In this document: positions 43,529 to 52,755 of the stretch, piece by piece
Layout of the letters: every line of letters starts with the position of its first letter
How positions within the stretch are numbered: the first letter of the stretch is position 1
Assembly: GCA_020073615.1 (NCBI GenBank)
Contig: JAIQEX010000027.1
Span: forward strand, 1-57,325
Source: Terriglobia bacterium
GTDB taxonomy: Bacteria > Acidobacteriota > Terriglobia > Bryobacterales > Bryobacteraceae
DNA: 57,325 nucleotides
Reading direction: 5' to 3'
Position numbers and translations under genes: made by a program
The notes under the pieces: generated by a model
What the model was told of the DNA's origin: nothing
The model's input: only the letters and a program-made list of their open reading frames with translations
The model's database searches: none

Positions 43529-44338
43529 ATGAAACGATGGTTGGCCCTTCCGGGCCTGATACTAGCCGTCTGTGCGCTGGCAGGCGCACAGCAGACCGCG
43601 GGCGGCCGCGTAGTGGTGCCCGCGCGCAACACATCCCATCCCCGGGTGGTGAACGCGCACGTGCTGAACGGCGCGATCACGGTCAAGATCTATAGCGGCA
43701 AGGAGGTGATCGTGGAAACGGGACCCTCGGCCGAGTCACGCCGGAAGGCGGAGACCACGGCGGGCGGCATGAGGCGCATCGATCTGCCGGCCCGGGGCCT
43801 CGAAGTCACCGAAGAGGACAACGTCATCACCGTCCGCAACGGAATGAACGGCAATAGCAATCTGATCATCACCGTGCCTGTCGATACCTCGCTCAAGCTC
43901 AAGGCCAACAACGGAGCCATCACCGCCGATGGCGTACACGGCGAAGTGGAAGCCAACAGCCTCAACGGGCACATCACGCTGACCAATATTTCCGGCACGG
44001 TGACGGCGCACTCCCTCAACGGCCCGATGAAAGTCACCATGGACCGCGTGGACCCCGCCAAGCCGCTCTCCTTCAGCACGCTGAACGGCGGCATCGAAGT
44101 GACTCTTCCCGCCGACGTCAAGGCCAATGTGACGGTGAAAACGGATCACGGATCGCTCTACAGCGATTTCGACATCACGCTCGGCGGCGCTACCGCCATC
44201 ACCGAGAAGAACGACACCCCCGACGGCAAGTTCCGCGTGCGCATCGACCGTACCATCCGCGGCACCATCAACGGCGGCGGCACGGAGATTACTTTCCATA
44301 CCTTCAACGGCCGGGTCGTGATCGGCAAGAAAAAGTAG
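43529..44338 (+). CDS. Exported DUF4097-type beta-solenoid protein, LNG-repeat
   Basis: A 269-residue paralogue of the upstream gene, with a signal peptide (LALPGLILAVCALAGAQQ). Its repeats use LN-G turns: VLNGAI, NNGAI, SLNGHI, SLNGPM, TLNGGI, then DHGSL and TFNGRV. It begins 22 bp after the preceding stop with AGGAAAAGGA in the gap as the likely ribosome-binding site. The gene ends inside a strong hairpin that probably stops transcription. The function is unknown; a solenoid surface or periplasmic binding role is inferred. Confidence 0.85.
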   Translation: MKRWLALPGLILAVCALAGAQQTAGGRVVVPARNTSHPRVVNAHVLNGAITVKIYSGKEVIVETGPSAESRRKAETTAGGMRRIDLPARGLEVTEEDNVITVRNGMNGNSNLIITVPVDTSLKLKANNGAITADGVHGEVEANSLNGHITLTNISGTVTAHSLNGPMKVTMDRVDPAKPLSFSTLNGGIEVTLPADVKANVTVKTDHGSLYSDFDITLGGATAITEKNDTPDGKFRVRIDRTIRGTINGGGTEITFHTFNGRVVIGKKK

Positions 44339-44364
44339 GGTAGGCCTCCCGGCCTGCCCTACTT
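44333..44364 (+). terminator. Strong hairpin at the end of the sigma/DUF4097 operon
   Basis: AAGTAGGGTAGGCC (44333-44346) and GGCCTGCCCTACTT (44351-44364) pair across a TCCC loop with a single G-T position. It begins within the last codon before the stop of the preceding gene. There is no long T-run, so it may be a weak or Rho-assisted terminator, or a processing signal. Confidence 0.5.
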
Positions 44365-44428
44365 AAGCGTTGACGGACGGCTCCTTCTTCATATAGAATG
44401 TCTGTACGAGTGAAGGAGGAGACCGGTC

Positions 44429-47068
44429 ATGCACCGAATCCGGACGCTGTGGCGGAATCTGGCGCGCAGGCGGCGCGTCGAAGCGGAGCTCGACGAGGAG
44501 ATCCGCTCCTACCAGGCCATGCTCGAAGACGAGAAGACGCGGGCGGGAGCGGAGCCGCGCGCGGCGCGCCGCGAAGCCCTGCTGGAGCTGGGCGGCGCGG
44601 AGCAGATCAAGGAACGGGTGCGCGACATCCGCCGCGGTGCGGCGTTGAGCTCCATGGGGGCGGAGCTGCGCCAGTCGCTGCGCGGCCTGCGGCGCAATCC
44701 CGCGCTCACGGTGACGGGCGCGGTCATGCTGGCGCTGGGCATGGGCGCGAGCACGGTGGTGTTCAGCGTCTTCCATGCGGCGCTGCTGCAGCCGCTGCCC
44801 TTTCGCGACAGCGGCCGCGTGTTTGAGCTGTGGGAGACGCGCCACGATCGCGGGTTCAATCAGGCGTCGTTCACGGAGGCCAACTTCTGGGATCTCCGCG
44901 CGCGGAACCGTTCGTTTGTGGAAGTCGGCGCCTACCACTACGACGAAGCGAACCTGACTGGCAACGGTCCCGCGGAGAAGGTCCGGTGCATCGCGGTCAG
45001 CGCGGGATTCTTTCGCGCCCTCGGCGTCTCGCCCTTGCTCGGCCGCGACTTCTCGTACCAGGAGGACCAGCGCGGCCAGGACCACGTGGTGATCCTGGGC
45101 CATCGCTTTTGGAAGAACCGGCTGGCCGCGGATCCGCAGATTCTGGGTAAGACGGTGCGCCTGAACGACGCCACGTTCACCGTGGTGGGCGTGCTTCCGC
45201 CGGGCGAGCCGTGGATCGACGACCAGACTTACGTGCAATTCGGCTTCCGCCCCGACGCCGACCGCAGCAGCTTCGAATTTCAGGTGGTGGGACGGCTGGC
45301 GACGGGCGCTTCGGCGGAATCGGCGCGCGCCGATCTGGAGCGCATCGCCGGCGTGCTGGCGCAGACCTATCCGAAGAACGACAAGGGCATCGGATTTCGC
45401 ATGGAGCCTTCCAGCACGTGGATCGCCGACGATGCCACGCGGCGGGCCCTCTGGGTGCTGCTCGGCGCGGTTACGTTCCTGTTGCTCATCGCCTGCCTGA
45501 ATATCGCCAACCTGCTTTTGGCGCGCGGCATGACCCGCAAGCGCGAAATTGCCGTGCGTACCGCGCTTGGCGCCGGCCGCGCGCGGCTGGTGCGCTTCGT
45601 GATGATGGAGTCGATGCTGCTCAGCGGATCGGGCGCCGCACTCGGGCTGGCGCTGGCGTACGCCGCGCTGCGCTCCATCCAGTCACTGGAGATCCGCGGC
45701 ATACCCAGGTTGGCGGATGCCGGCTTGAACCCGTGGGTGGTCGGATTCGCGGTGCTGATGGCGGCGCTCACCGGCGTGCTGTCGGGCCTTGCTCCCGCGT
45801 GGCAGACGCCGGCCGGAGCCATCGCCGCCGCGCTGCGCGAGGGAGACCGGCAGACGGGAAGCCGCGGGCAGTGGCGGCTGCGCGCGGCATTGGTCACGGG
45901 CGAAGTGGCGCTCTCCTTTCTGCTGCTGGTGGGCGCCGGTCTGCTGATTCGCAGCTTCAGCCAGTTGATGAGCGTGAACCGCGGGTTTCAGACGGAGAAC
46001 CGGCTGGTGTTTTCGGTGAGCATGCCCAACTCGTATTGGGAGAAGGGCGTGGGCAAGCAGTTCCTGGACCGGTTCTTCGCGCGCTTGTCGGCGGTGCCGC
46101 AAGTGATATCGGCCGGCGCGGTCAGCCAAAGGCCGGTGGAGGGAGACGATCCCGGCATGGGAATCGCCGCCAGTTCCGCACGGCAAGTTTCCGGACGCGA
46201 CATCCCCTGGGCCAGTTGGCGCGTGGTCTCGCCGGGCTATTTCGGCGCGCTCGGATTGCCGCTGCTCAAGGGAAGAATTTTTGATGAAGGAGATAAGCCG
46301 GTTTGGACCGAGCCGGGCCAGCCGGTACCGGTGCGGCGCGTCATGATCAGCGAGCGACTGGCGAAGTCGATCTTTCCCCATGAAGACCCCGTCGGCAGGC
46401 ATGCCACCCTGTGGAAGGGACAGAACGAACTGGATGCCGAAGTGGTGGGCGTGGTGGGCGACATGCGCGAGCGCGGTTTGAATGCCGAGCCGCCGCTCAC
46501 CGTGTATCTTCCTTACGGCCGCAATGCGCTTCCCGGCGAAATCGTGATCCACACCAGCGGCAATCCGCTCGCGCTGGTGCCCACGGTGCGATCGATCGTC
46601 GCCTCGCTCGACCCGAATCTGCCGCTGGCCGAGGTGCGCTCGTTCGCCGAAGTGGTGCACCGTTCGGTGGCGCCGCAGCGGTTCAACACCATGCTGCTGG
46701 CGGTGTTCGGCGGGATGGCTCTGCTGCTGGCGACCACCGGCATCTACGGAGTGCTTTCTTATTCCATGAGCCGGCGCACCGCCGAGATTGGGCTGCGCGT
46801 CGCCCTGGGCGCCAGCGGCCGCAGCATTCTGGCGATGACCCTCTCGCAGGGCATGCGGCCGGTGGCGTACGGCCTGGCGTTGGGCGCAGTGGGCGCGTGG
46901 TGGCTGTCGCGCTACTTCGCGGCGCTGCTGTTCGGCATCAAGCCATTCGACGCGCCGACATACCTCGCCGTGGCGGCGCTGTTGCTCGCCACCGCGCTGG
47001 CCGCCTGCTATCTGCCGGGACGGCGGGCCACGCGCATCGATCCGGCCGTGGCCCTCCGCATCGAGTAA
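44429..47068 (+). CDS. ADOP-type ABC transporter permease (FtsX/MacB duplicated), copy 2
   Basis: An 879-residue membrane protein. Residues 1-75 are a charged helical cytoplasmic segment (ARRRRVEAELDEEIRSYQAM), diagnostic for the longer ADOP form. The duplicated MacB/FtsX halves follow: first-half helix after LRGLRRNPALTVTGAVMLAL, core near 345-470 (ANLLLARGMTRKREIAVRTA), second half ending with SRRTAEIGLRVALGASGRSI. A good ribosome-binding site (GAAGGAGGAGA) stands before ATG 44429. No ATPase is nearby. It may belong to the sigma-controlled set upstream or be independent, since a hairpin lies between. Confidence 0.92.
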   Translation: MHRIRTLWRNLARRRRVEAELDEEIRSYQAMLEDEKTRAGAEPRAARREALLELGGAEQIKERVRDIRRGAALSSMGAELRQSLRGLRRNPALTVTGAVMLALGMGASTVVFSVFHAALLQPLPFRDSGRVFELWETRHDRGFNQASFTEANFWDLRARNRSFVEVGAYHYDEANLTGNGPAEKVRCIAVSAGFFRALGVSPLLGRDFSYQEDQRGQDHVVILGHRFWKNRLAADPQILGKTVRLNDATFTVVGVLPPGEPWIDDQTYVQFGFRPDADRSSFEFQVVGRLATGASAESARADLERIAGVLAQTYPKNDKGIGFRMEPSSTWIADDATRRALWVLLGAVTFLLLIACLNIANLLLARGMTRKREIAVRTALGAGRARLVRFVMMESMLLSGSGAALGLALAYAALRSIQSLEIRGIPRLADAGLNPWVVGFAVLMAALTGVLSGLAPAWQTPAGAIAAALREGDRQTGSRGQWRLRAALVTGEVALSFLLLVGAGLLIRSFSQLMSVNRGFQTENRLVFSVSMPNSYWEKGVGKQFLDRFFARLSAVPQVISAGAVSQRPVEGDDPGMGIAASSARQVSGRDIPWASWRVVSPGYFGALGLPLLKGRIFDEGDKPVWTEPGQPVPVRRVMISERLAKSIFPHEDPVGRHATLWKGQNELDAEVVGVVGDMRERGLNAEPPLTVYLPYGRNALPGEIVIHTSGNPLALVPTVRSIVASLDPNLPLAEVRSFAEVVHRSVAPQRFNTMLLAVFGGMALLLATTGIYGVLSYSMSRRTAEIGLRVALGASGRSILAMTLSQGMRPVAYGLALGAVGAWWLSRYFAALLFGIKPFDAPTYLAVAALLLATALAACYLPGRRATRIDPAVALRIE

Positions 47069-47085
47069 GTGGTACTGCCTGGACC

Positions 47086-47814
47086 TCAGAAGTGCGCCAG
47101 GCGGATGAACCACCCGGCTAGGGCGCCGCCAAGCAGCGGGCCGATCACCGGCACGGTCGCGTACCCCCAGTCGGCGCTGCCCTTCTTCGCGATGGGCAGA
47201 ATCGTATACGCAATCCGCGGGCCCAGGTCGCGCGCGGGATTGATGGCATATCCCGTGGTTCCGCCCAGGCTCAAACCGATGCCCCACACCAGGCTGGCCA
47301 CCAGGTAGGGCCCCAGTCCCGCGGCCGGTCCAGCCGTTGACACGGCTTTCGAGAAAATCGCGCCGGCGACCAGCACCAGCACGAACGTCCCGATGATTTC
47401 GCTGAGCAGGTTCGCCGCCGGGTGGCGAATCGCCGGCGTGGTGCAGAAGCAGGCGCGCTTGCGATCGGCATCGGGAGTCTCGCGCCAGTGCGGAAAGAAG
47501 TGCAGCCAGACGAGCGTGGCGCCCGCCAGCGCGCCGGCCATCTGCCCGGCGATGTTAGTCGCCACCCGGCTGAAATCGCCCGACCGCAGGGCAAAGCCGA
47601 GGGTCACCGCCGGGTTCAAGTGGGCGTCGCTGCTGCCGCACGCCAGCGCGGTGAACACGCCCGCCATCACCGCCAACGCCCAGCCTGTGGCTATCACCAT
47701 CCAGCCGGCGTCCTCCGCCTTGGACTTTTTCAGCAGGACGTTGGCGACCACGCCGTTCCCCATGAGGATCAGCACCAGCGTTCCCATGAACTCACCGAAC
47801 ATTCCCTGATTCAC
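47086..47814 (-). CDS. glpF: Glycerol facilitator (MIP family)
   Basis: A 242-residue, six-helix channel with both NPA boxes: SDAHLNPAVTLGF near residue 65 and YAINPARDLGPR near 190. The Asp after the second box (NPARD) is characteristic of aquaglyceroporins, so glycerol is the likely solute. The start is GTG 47814, three bases after the glycerol kinase stop; ATG 47802 is an alternative. It is the last gene of its cluster and convergent with the ADOP gene. Confidence 0.93.
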   Translation of the reverse strand: MNQGMFGEFMGTLVLILMGNGVVANVLLKKSKAEDAGWMVIATGWALAVMAGVFTALACGSSDAHLNPAVTLGFALRSGDFSRVATNIAGQMAGALAGATLVWLHFFPHWRETPDADRKRACFCTTPAIRHPAANLLSEIIGTFVLVLVAGAIFSKAVSTAGPAAGLGPYLVASLVWGIGLSLGGTTGYAINPARDLGPRIAYTILPIAKKGSADWGYATVPVIGPLLGGALAGWFIRLAHF

Positions 47815-47817
47815 GGT

Positions 47818-49326
47818 TTACTCCCCGGCATCCAGCCAGTCGAACGAGCGCGTGACCGCTTTCTTCCAGAAGCCGTACATGCGCTCGCGGCGGCGCGGGT
47901 CCATAGCGGGCTTCCACGTACGATCCACGGCCCAGCGCGACCGCAGCTCGTCGAGATCCCGGAAGAAGCCCACCGCCAGGCCGGCTGCGTAGGCCGCTCC
48001 CAGCGCGGTGGTCTCTTGCACCGCGGGGCGCACCACCACGCGGTCGAGGATATCGGCCTGGAACTGCATCAGCAGATCGTTCTCCACCATTCCGCCGTCC
48101 ACGCGGAGAACCCCCACCGGAACCCCGGCGTCCCGTTCCATGGCCTCCACCACCTCGCGCGTCTGGAAGGCCGTCGCTTCGAGCACGGCGCGCGCCAGGT
48201 GTCCCTTGTTGGTGTATCGCGTGAGGCCGGCGATGACGCCGCGCGCGTTGTGCTTCCAATAGGGCGCATAGAGCCCCGAGAAGGCCGGAACGAAGTATAT
48301 GCCGCCGTTGTCCTCCACCGTGCGCGCCAGCGATTCGATTTCCGGGCTGCGGCCGATGAGTCCGAAATTGTCGCGGATCCATTGCACCAGCGCGCCGGTG
48401 ATGGCCACGCTGCCTTCGAGCGCGTAGCTGGCCGGCCGCCCCTTCGTTTGGAAGGCGACGGTGGTGAGCAGGCCGTAACGCGACGGCACGATCTCGCCCC
48501 CGGTATTCATCAGCAGAAAACATCCCGTGCCGTACGTGTTTTTGGCTTCGCCCGCCTGGAAACAGGCCTGCCCGGCGAGGGCGGCCTGCTGGTCCCCCAG
48601 GATCCCAGCGATGGGCACGCCCTTCACCGGCGGCCACACGGCCTCCCCGTATACTTCGCTGCTCGAGCGGATCTCCGGCAGGATGGCCCGCGGGATGTCG
48701 AAAGCGCGCAACAGATCGGCATCCCAGTCGAGCGTGCGCAGGTCCATCAGTTGGGTGCGGCTGGCGTTGGTGCAGTCGGTGATGTGCAGGCCTCCGCCGG
48801 TCCCGCCGGTGAGCTGCCAGACCAGGTACGTGTCGATGGTGCCGAACAGCACCTCGCCCGCCTGCGCCTGTTCGCGTACGCCGGCAACGTGGTCGAGCAG
48901 CCAGCGGATTTTGAGGCTGCTGAAATAAGTCGAGAGCGGCAGGCCGGTCTTCTCCCGGAACCGGTCGGCGCCGCCGTCGCGGGAAAGTGCGGGAATGTAG
49001 TCCGCCACCCGCGTATCCTGCCACACCAGCGCATGGGCTACGGGCCGTCCCGTCCGGCGATTCCACAGCACGGTGGTCTCGCGCTGGTTGGTTATGCCCA
49101 GGGCCGCGAGATCGGTGGACCGCAGCGCGCGCTGCGCCATGGCCTCCACGACGACTTCCTGGGTGCGCCGCCAGATCTCTTCGGGATCGTGCTCCACCCA
49201 TCCCGGTTGCGGATAAATCTGCCCGTGCTCCTTCTGCGCGCCGGCGGCGGGCCTCCCCGACCGGTCGAAGATCAGGAACCGGGTGCTGGTCGTGCCCTGA
49301 TCGATGGCGCCGATGTAGCCGGCCAT
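47818..49326 (-). CDS. glpK: Glycerol kinase
   Basis: A 502-residue FGGY-family kinase that phosphorylates glycerol at position 3. The ATP-binding opening [16 protein letters not shown], the substrate region ([20 protein letters not shown] near 245) and the C-terminal signature ([20 protein letters not shown] near 400) are intact. Length is normal. Together with glpF, directly downstream, it forms a glycerol-uptake pair; no glpD is seen in this window. Confidence 0.96.
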   Translation of the reverse strand: MAGYIGAIDQGTTSTRFLIFDRSGRPAAGAQKEHGQIYPQPGWVEHDPEEIWRRTQEVVVEAMAQRALRSTDLAALGITNQRETTVLWNRRTGRPVAHALVWQDTRVADYIPALSRDGGADRFREKTGLPLSTYFSSLKIRWLLDHVAGVREQAQAGEVLFGTIDTYLVWQLTGGTGGGLHITDCTNASRTQLMDLRTLDWDADLLRAFDIPRAILPEIRSSSEVYGEAVWPPVKGVPIAGILGDQQAALAGQACFQAGEAKNTYGTGCFLLMNTGGEIVPSRYGLLTTVAFQTKGRPASYALEGSVAITGALVQWIRDNFGLIGRSPEIESLARTVEDNGGIYFVPAFSGLYAPYWKHNARGVIAGLTRYTNKGHLARAVLEATAFQTREVVEAMERDAGVPVGVLRVDGGMVENDLLMQFQADILDRVVVRPAVQETTALGAAYAAGLAVGFFRDLDELRSRWAVDRTWKPAMDPRRRERMYGFWKKAVTRSFDWLDAGE

Positions 49327-49429
49327 TTACAGGTTTCCTTTCGCGCAGTGGATTGCCGTCACGGGATCGTCCTCCAGGGTACCGCCTCCGGCGGCAGCGG
49401 CAAAATGATTTGCCTGGGCGCAGCCTGAC

Positions 49430-50422
49430 CTACAACCCCGCTGCGATCCAGAAACTCTCGCACCACTCGCCTCCGGGCGGGATGCTCTGCAGTTCCCGGT
49501 AGACGCCGGCGTGGGCCAGGTTGAACGCGTTGGTGATGGCCGCCATCGGTTCGAAGCAGATGAAGTCGTGACCGGCGGGAGCGTAGACGATGGCGACGGT
49601 GTACTTCGGCCCGTATGCCACGCCGATCCTCCGCCGTTCCCCCTCCACCCGGAAGCGCGCGCGCCCGTCGGCCTCGCGGACCAGGCTGGTGAATACGTCG
49701 TCGAGCGGCTTCTCGCGGAGCGGATGCGGGTCGGCGAACTCCACCGGCCGGCGCTCGCCGGTGGGAATGAGGTTGCGGTCCAGCACCAGGTGATCGCGCG
49801 CGGCCAGGTGGACCTGCCAGCGGTCGCGCGGAACGCCGGGAAGGCGGAAGTAGGGATGATAGCCGATGGCCACGGGCATGGGCTCGGCAGATTGATTTTC
49901 GAGCAGGGTTTCCACTTCGAGCTCGCCCTCCGCCAGCCGGTAGGTCATGGTGATGGTGTGGGCAAAGGGGAACTGCGCCATGAGATCGGGATGCCTGCCG
50001 AATTCCAGGCGGCTGGAGGCCCAGGCGGAGTGCTCGCCGGCGCCGGACGCCTCCAGTACCCAGGCCTGCGAAAAGCTGAGCAGCCCGTGGATGGCCGTAT
50101 GGTTTTTGTCCCGGCGCAGATTGCCCAGACCCGCGTTGAGCAGATACCGCTTGCCGTTGGCCCAATAGGCATCTTCGGCGATGCGGTTGGCCCATGGGGC
50201 CAGGAAGGGGACCGCGCCGAACTTCCGCGCGCCCGCGAATTTCGCAAGGCTGCGATCGGGCAGCCAGAGGATATTCTTCCCGCCGCAGGTGATTTCGTAT
50301 GCCATGTTGCCGACGGCCGGCGCGATCGACACGGCGATGTCCCGCGCGGCATCGGCAAGCTGCACCACGGCGATGCCCTCCACCTCGATCTCGCGGGCGG
50401 AATAGATGGCGGACGGCGTCAT
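49430..50422 (-). CDS. Aldose 1-epimerase family protein
   Basis: A 330-residue galactose-mutarotase-fold protein. Landmarks are FLAPWANRIAEDAYWANGKR near residue 70, IHGLLSFSQAWVLE with the catalytic-type His near 105, AIGYHPYFRLPG with the second His near 170, and VYAPAGHDFICFEPMAAIT near 280, whose Glu is the expected catalytic base. It interconverts alpha and beta sugar anomers. ATG 50422 overlaps the stop of the upstream small gene (ATGA). A 103-bp gap separates it from glpK. Confidence 0.9.
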   Translation of the reverse strand: MTPSAIYSAREIEVEGIAVVQLADAARDIAVSIAPAVGNMAYEITCGGKNILWLPDRSLAKFAGARKFGAVPFLAPWANRIAEDAYWANGKRYLLNAGLGNLRRDKNHTAIHGLLSFSQAWVLEASGAGEHSAWASSRLEFGRHPDLMAQFPFAHTITMTYRLAEGELEVETLLENQSAEPMPVAIGYHPYFRLPGVPRDRWQVHLAARDHLVLDRNLIPTGERRPVEFADPHPLREKPLDDVFTSLVREADGRARFRVEGERRRIGVAYGPKYTVAIVYAPAGHDFICFEPMAAITNAFNLAHAGVYRELQSIPPGGEWCESFWIAAGL

Positions 50423-50841
50423 TTCTCGTCCGGGTCGCGCAGGTCGAGGACGGTCTCCCGCTGACAACAGACGCACGGTCCCGGAGTATAGGAGCGAATA
50501 TTGCAGACTTCGCAGAAGTAGGTGATCATTTTGAGCCGGCCGTCCTGGCGCACCAGCAGGGAGTGGGTATGAACGGGGTCGATCAGGAACTGCCCGGGCG
50601 CGGTAAAATGTCCCCTGGCTTCGACAGTGAAGCCGTTCAGCCGCTGGTCATGAAGAAGCTTGCCGGTGGAATCGTCGCCCGCGAGCGCGACCAGCTTGTG
50701 ATCCGCCGTTTCGACGGCCGGCGCCTGCCCGGCGCGCAGGCGAAGCGTGCCCCGCAGCGTCTCGCCGGGAAGCGAATCGGCGGCATGCACGGAGCCCAGA
50801 ACGAGAGCCAGCAAACACAGACAGTACCGCATTGGTTTCAT
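50419..50841 (-). CDS. Small exported protein with cysteine-rich C-terminus
   Basis: A 140-residue protein with a signal peptide (CLCLLALVLGSVHAADS). The middle portion is strand-rich (LRGTLRLRAGQAPAVETADH), and the end carries FCEVCNIRSYTPGPCVCCQR: five cysteines in 17 residues, suitable for binding a metal or for disulfides. The family is not recognised. It overlaps the epimerase gene by four bases, so the two are translated together. Confidence 0.7.
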   Translation of the reverse strand: MKPMRYCLCLLALVLGSVHAADSLPGETLRGTLRLRAGQAPAVETADHKLVALAGDDSTGKLLHDQRLNGFTVEARGHFTAPGQFLIDPVHTHSLLVRQDGRLKMITYFCEVCNIRSYTPGPCVCCQRETVLDLRDPDEK

Positions 50842-50899
50842 TGTAGCCCGGCACGGATCGGGCGCGGGCTACGGGCCAGGCGGAATGCCTGTCGCCGCG

Positions 50900-51985
50900 T
50901 TATCTCGCAAATGCGATTCCAATGCCGGTGGTGTAGAGGAAGTCGTTGGTCTTGCGTCCCGTAGCCGGGTGGTTCAGATAACGGTCGCTCAGCGACAGGT
51001 TCCAGGTAAGCCATTTCGACAACTTCGTGGCCGCACCGATGTCGAAGTTCACGCGGTAGTCGCCACCGTTGGTCAGGTCATTGAACATCCGAAAGCTTTG
51101 CACCAGGGAAGTGGCGGCGCTCAGCTTCAGGCTATACTCGTCTCCCCAGAACAACTCGGCGGAGTTTCTCGTCAGCGGAGTGCTGAAGCTCGAGTGGTTG
51201 AAATCGGCGCCGCCGAGCAGGTCCAGGCGGCTCTTCTCCGTCTTGAGGGCGTGGAGGCCCAGACCACCGCCGAGGACGAATCGCAGGTCCAGATTCTGGA
51301 AGCGATCGTACTCGTAGTCGTTGAAAGCGTTCAGGAACAGGCGCGGCGAGACGTTGTGGCTGTAGGCGACGCCGCCGCGAACGGCCTCGGCCGTTTCCGC
51401 GCTTTTGCCGCCGACGACCGCCGACGCCTTGATGGTGTTGAAATACAGCGAGGTCTTGTCCGTGTTCGTTACCCGGGCAGCGTTGACGCCGGTGGTGAAG
51501 GTCAGCGTCCTGGCATTGCCGGCGGTACCAGCGAAGCCGAGGCTGGCGGTACCGCTCCAAAGCTGTCCCCATCCGGGGCGGAGCAGGCGCTCGTAAGCCT
51601 TCTGCTCGTCGGCGTTCCGGATGCTGGTGACTTCGCCCGGAGGCACCTCCACTTTCGTGTCCTGGGCGGCCACCGCGACCTTGCCTTCGCTTGTGGTCAG
51701 TGTTCCGCGCACAGTCCTGCCGTCTTTGAGAACGACATTGACCGGCTGATCCGAGCTCACGGAAGCCACCTGGTCCCAAGGCGCGGTGACGACCCCGAAA
51801 TTCACCGTCTTGACCGTAATCGTTTTGCCATCCTGCTTGACGATGCTGCCGGTGACCCGGTCGCCGTTTTTCATCACTACCTGATCCGCCCAGGCGGCGC
51901 AGGGAAAAAGGCCGGCAGCGACAATGAATCCCACGACGATGGCGCGCCGCCTGAGCGCGCCGGGGCTTGGAGTATGTTGCGTCAT
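50900..51985 (-). CDS. DUF481-type outer-membrane protein
   Basis: A 361-residue exported protein with a signal peptide (AIVVGFIVAAGLFPCAAWAD). Residues 35-115 form an N-terminal strand-rich domain starting DQVVMKNGDRVTGSIVKQDG, usual before DUF481 barrels. Residues 150-361 are barrel-like with alternating aromatic strands (WGQLWSGTASLGFAGTAGNA, FNDYEYDRFQNLDLRFVLGG) and end in Arg rather than Phe. It probably sits in the outer membrane. ATG 51985 follows aqpZ by five bases. Confidence 0.85.
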   Translation of the reverse strand: MTQHTPSPGALRRRAIVVGFIVAAGLFPCAAWADQVVMKNGDRVTGSIVKQDGKTITVKTVNFGVVTAPWDQVASVSSDQPVNVVLKDGRTVRGTLTTSEGKVAVAAQDTKVEVPPGEVTSIRNADEQKAYERLLRPGWGQLWSGTASLGFAGTAGNARTLTFTTGVNAARVTNTDKTSLYFNTIKASAVVGGKSAETAEAVRGGVAYSHNVSPRLFLNAFNDYEYDRFQNLDLRFVLGGGLGLHALKTEKSRLDLLGGADFNHSSFSTPLTRNSAELFWGDEYSLKLSAATSLVQSFRMFNDLTNGGDYRVNFDIGAATKLSKWLTWNLSLSDRYLNHPATGRKTNDFLYTTGIGIAFAR

Positions 51986-51990
51986 GTCTG

Positions 51991-52722
51991 TCAATCGGCT
52001 GCCGCCGCCTGTTTCGCTAATTTCGATCGGGGCTCCGCCGCAACGGCCGGGTAAACCAGCCCTGCAAGCGCGGCTCCGAGAATCGGCGCCACCCAAAAGA
52101 GCCAGAGCTGCTGCACGGCCCAGCCGCCCACGAACAGCGCCGGACCCGTGCTCCGTGCAGGGTTCACGGATGTATTGGTGATCGGGATCCCGATCAGATG
52201 AATCAGCGTCAAACCGAGTCCGATGGCGATGGGCGCAAAACCCTGCGGAGCGCGCCGGTCGGTAGCACCGAGAATAATGATCAGGAACATGAACGTGAGC
52301 ACCACTTCGGCAACCAGGCACGCTACCAGGGAGTACCCGCCCGGGGAATGCGCAGCGTAGCCGTTGGAAGCGAATCCGCCCGCCAGATCGAATCCCGCCT
52401 TGCCGCTGGCGATGACATACAGCACAGCCGCGGCAAAGATTGCTCCCGCGACCTGCGCCACCACATAGGCGAACAGTTCCGAGGCGGGAAACCGTTTCCC
52501 CACCACCAGACCCACAGAGACCGCCGGATTCAAATGACATCCCGAAATATGGCCGATGGCGAACGCCATGGTTAGCACGGTCAATCCGAACGCCAGAGCC
52601 ACGCCCACAAACCCAATGCCAAGATTTGGAAATGCGGCTGCCAGGACGGCACTGCCACATCCACCGAATACCAGCCAAAACGTACCGATGAACTCCGCCG
52701 TCGCTCTTTTGCCTAAAGGCAT
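51991..52722 (-). CDS. aqpZ: Aquaporin Z
   Basis: A 243-residue MIP channel. The N-terminal [20 protein letters not shown] and both NPA boxes ([11 protein letters not shown] near 60; [14 protein letters not shown] near 180) match AqpZ. The residue after the second box is Ser, not Asp, pointing to a water-specific channel, in contrast to the glpF product at 47086. AAAGGAGG lies seven bases before ATG 52722. It is cotranscribed with the DUF481 gene downstream and probably with the PEGA gene upstream. Confidence 0.94.
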   Translation of the reverse strand: MPLGKRATAEFIGTFWLVFGGCGSAVLAAAFPNLGIGFVGVALAFGLTVLTMAFAIGHISGCHLNPAVSVGLVVGKRFPASELFAYVVAQVAGAIFAAAVLYVIASGKAGFDLAGGFASNGYAAHSPGGYSLVACLVAEVVLTFMFLIIILGATDRRAPQGFAPIAIGLGLTLIHLIGIPITNTSVNPARSTGPALFVGGWAVQQLWLFWVAPILGAALAGLVYPAVAAEPRSKLAKQAAAAD

Positions 52723-52755
52723 AGGACAACCTCCTTTCAATCCGATCAAAGTCTA

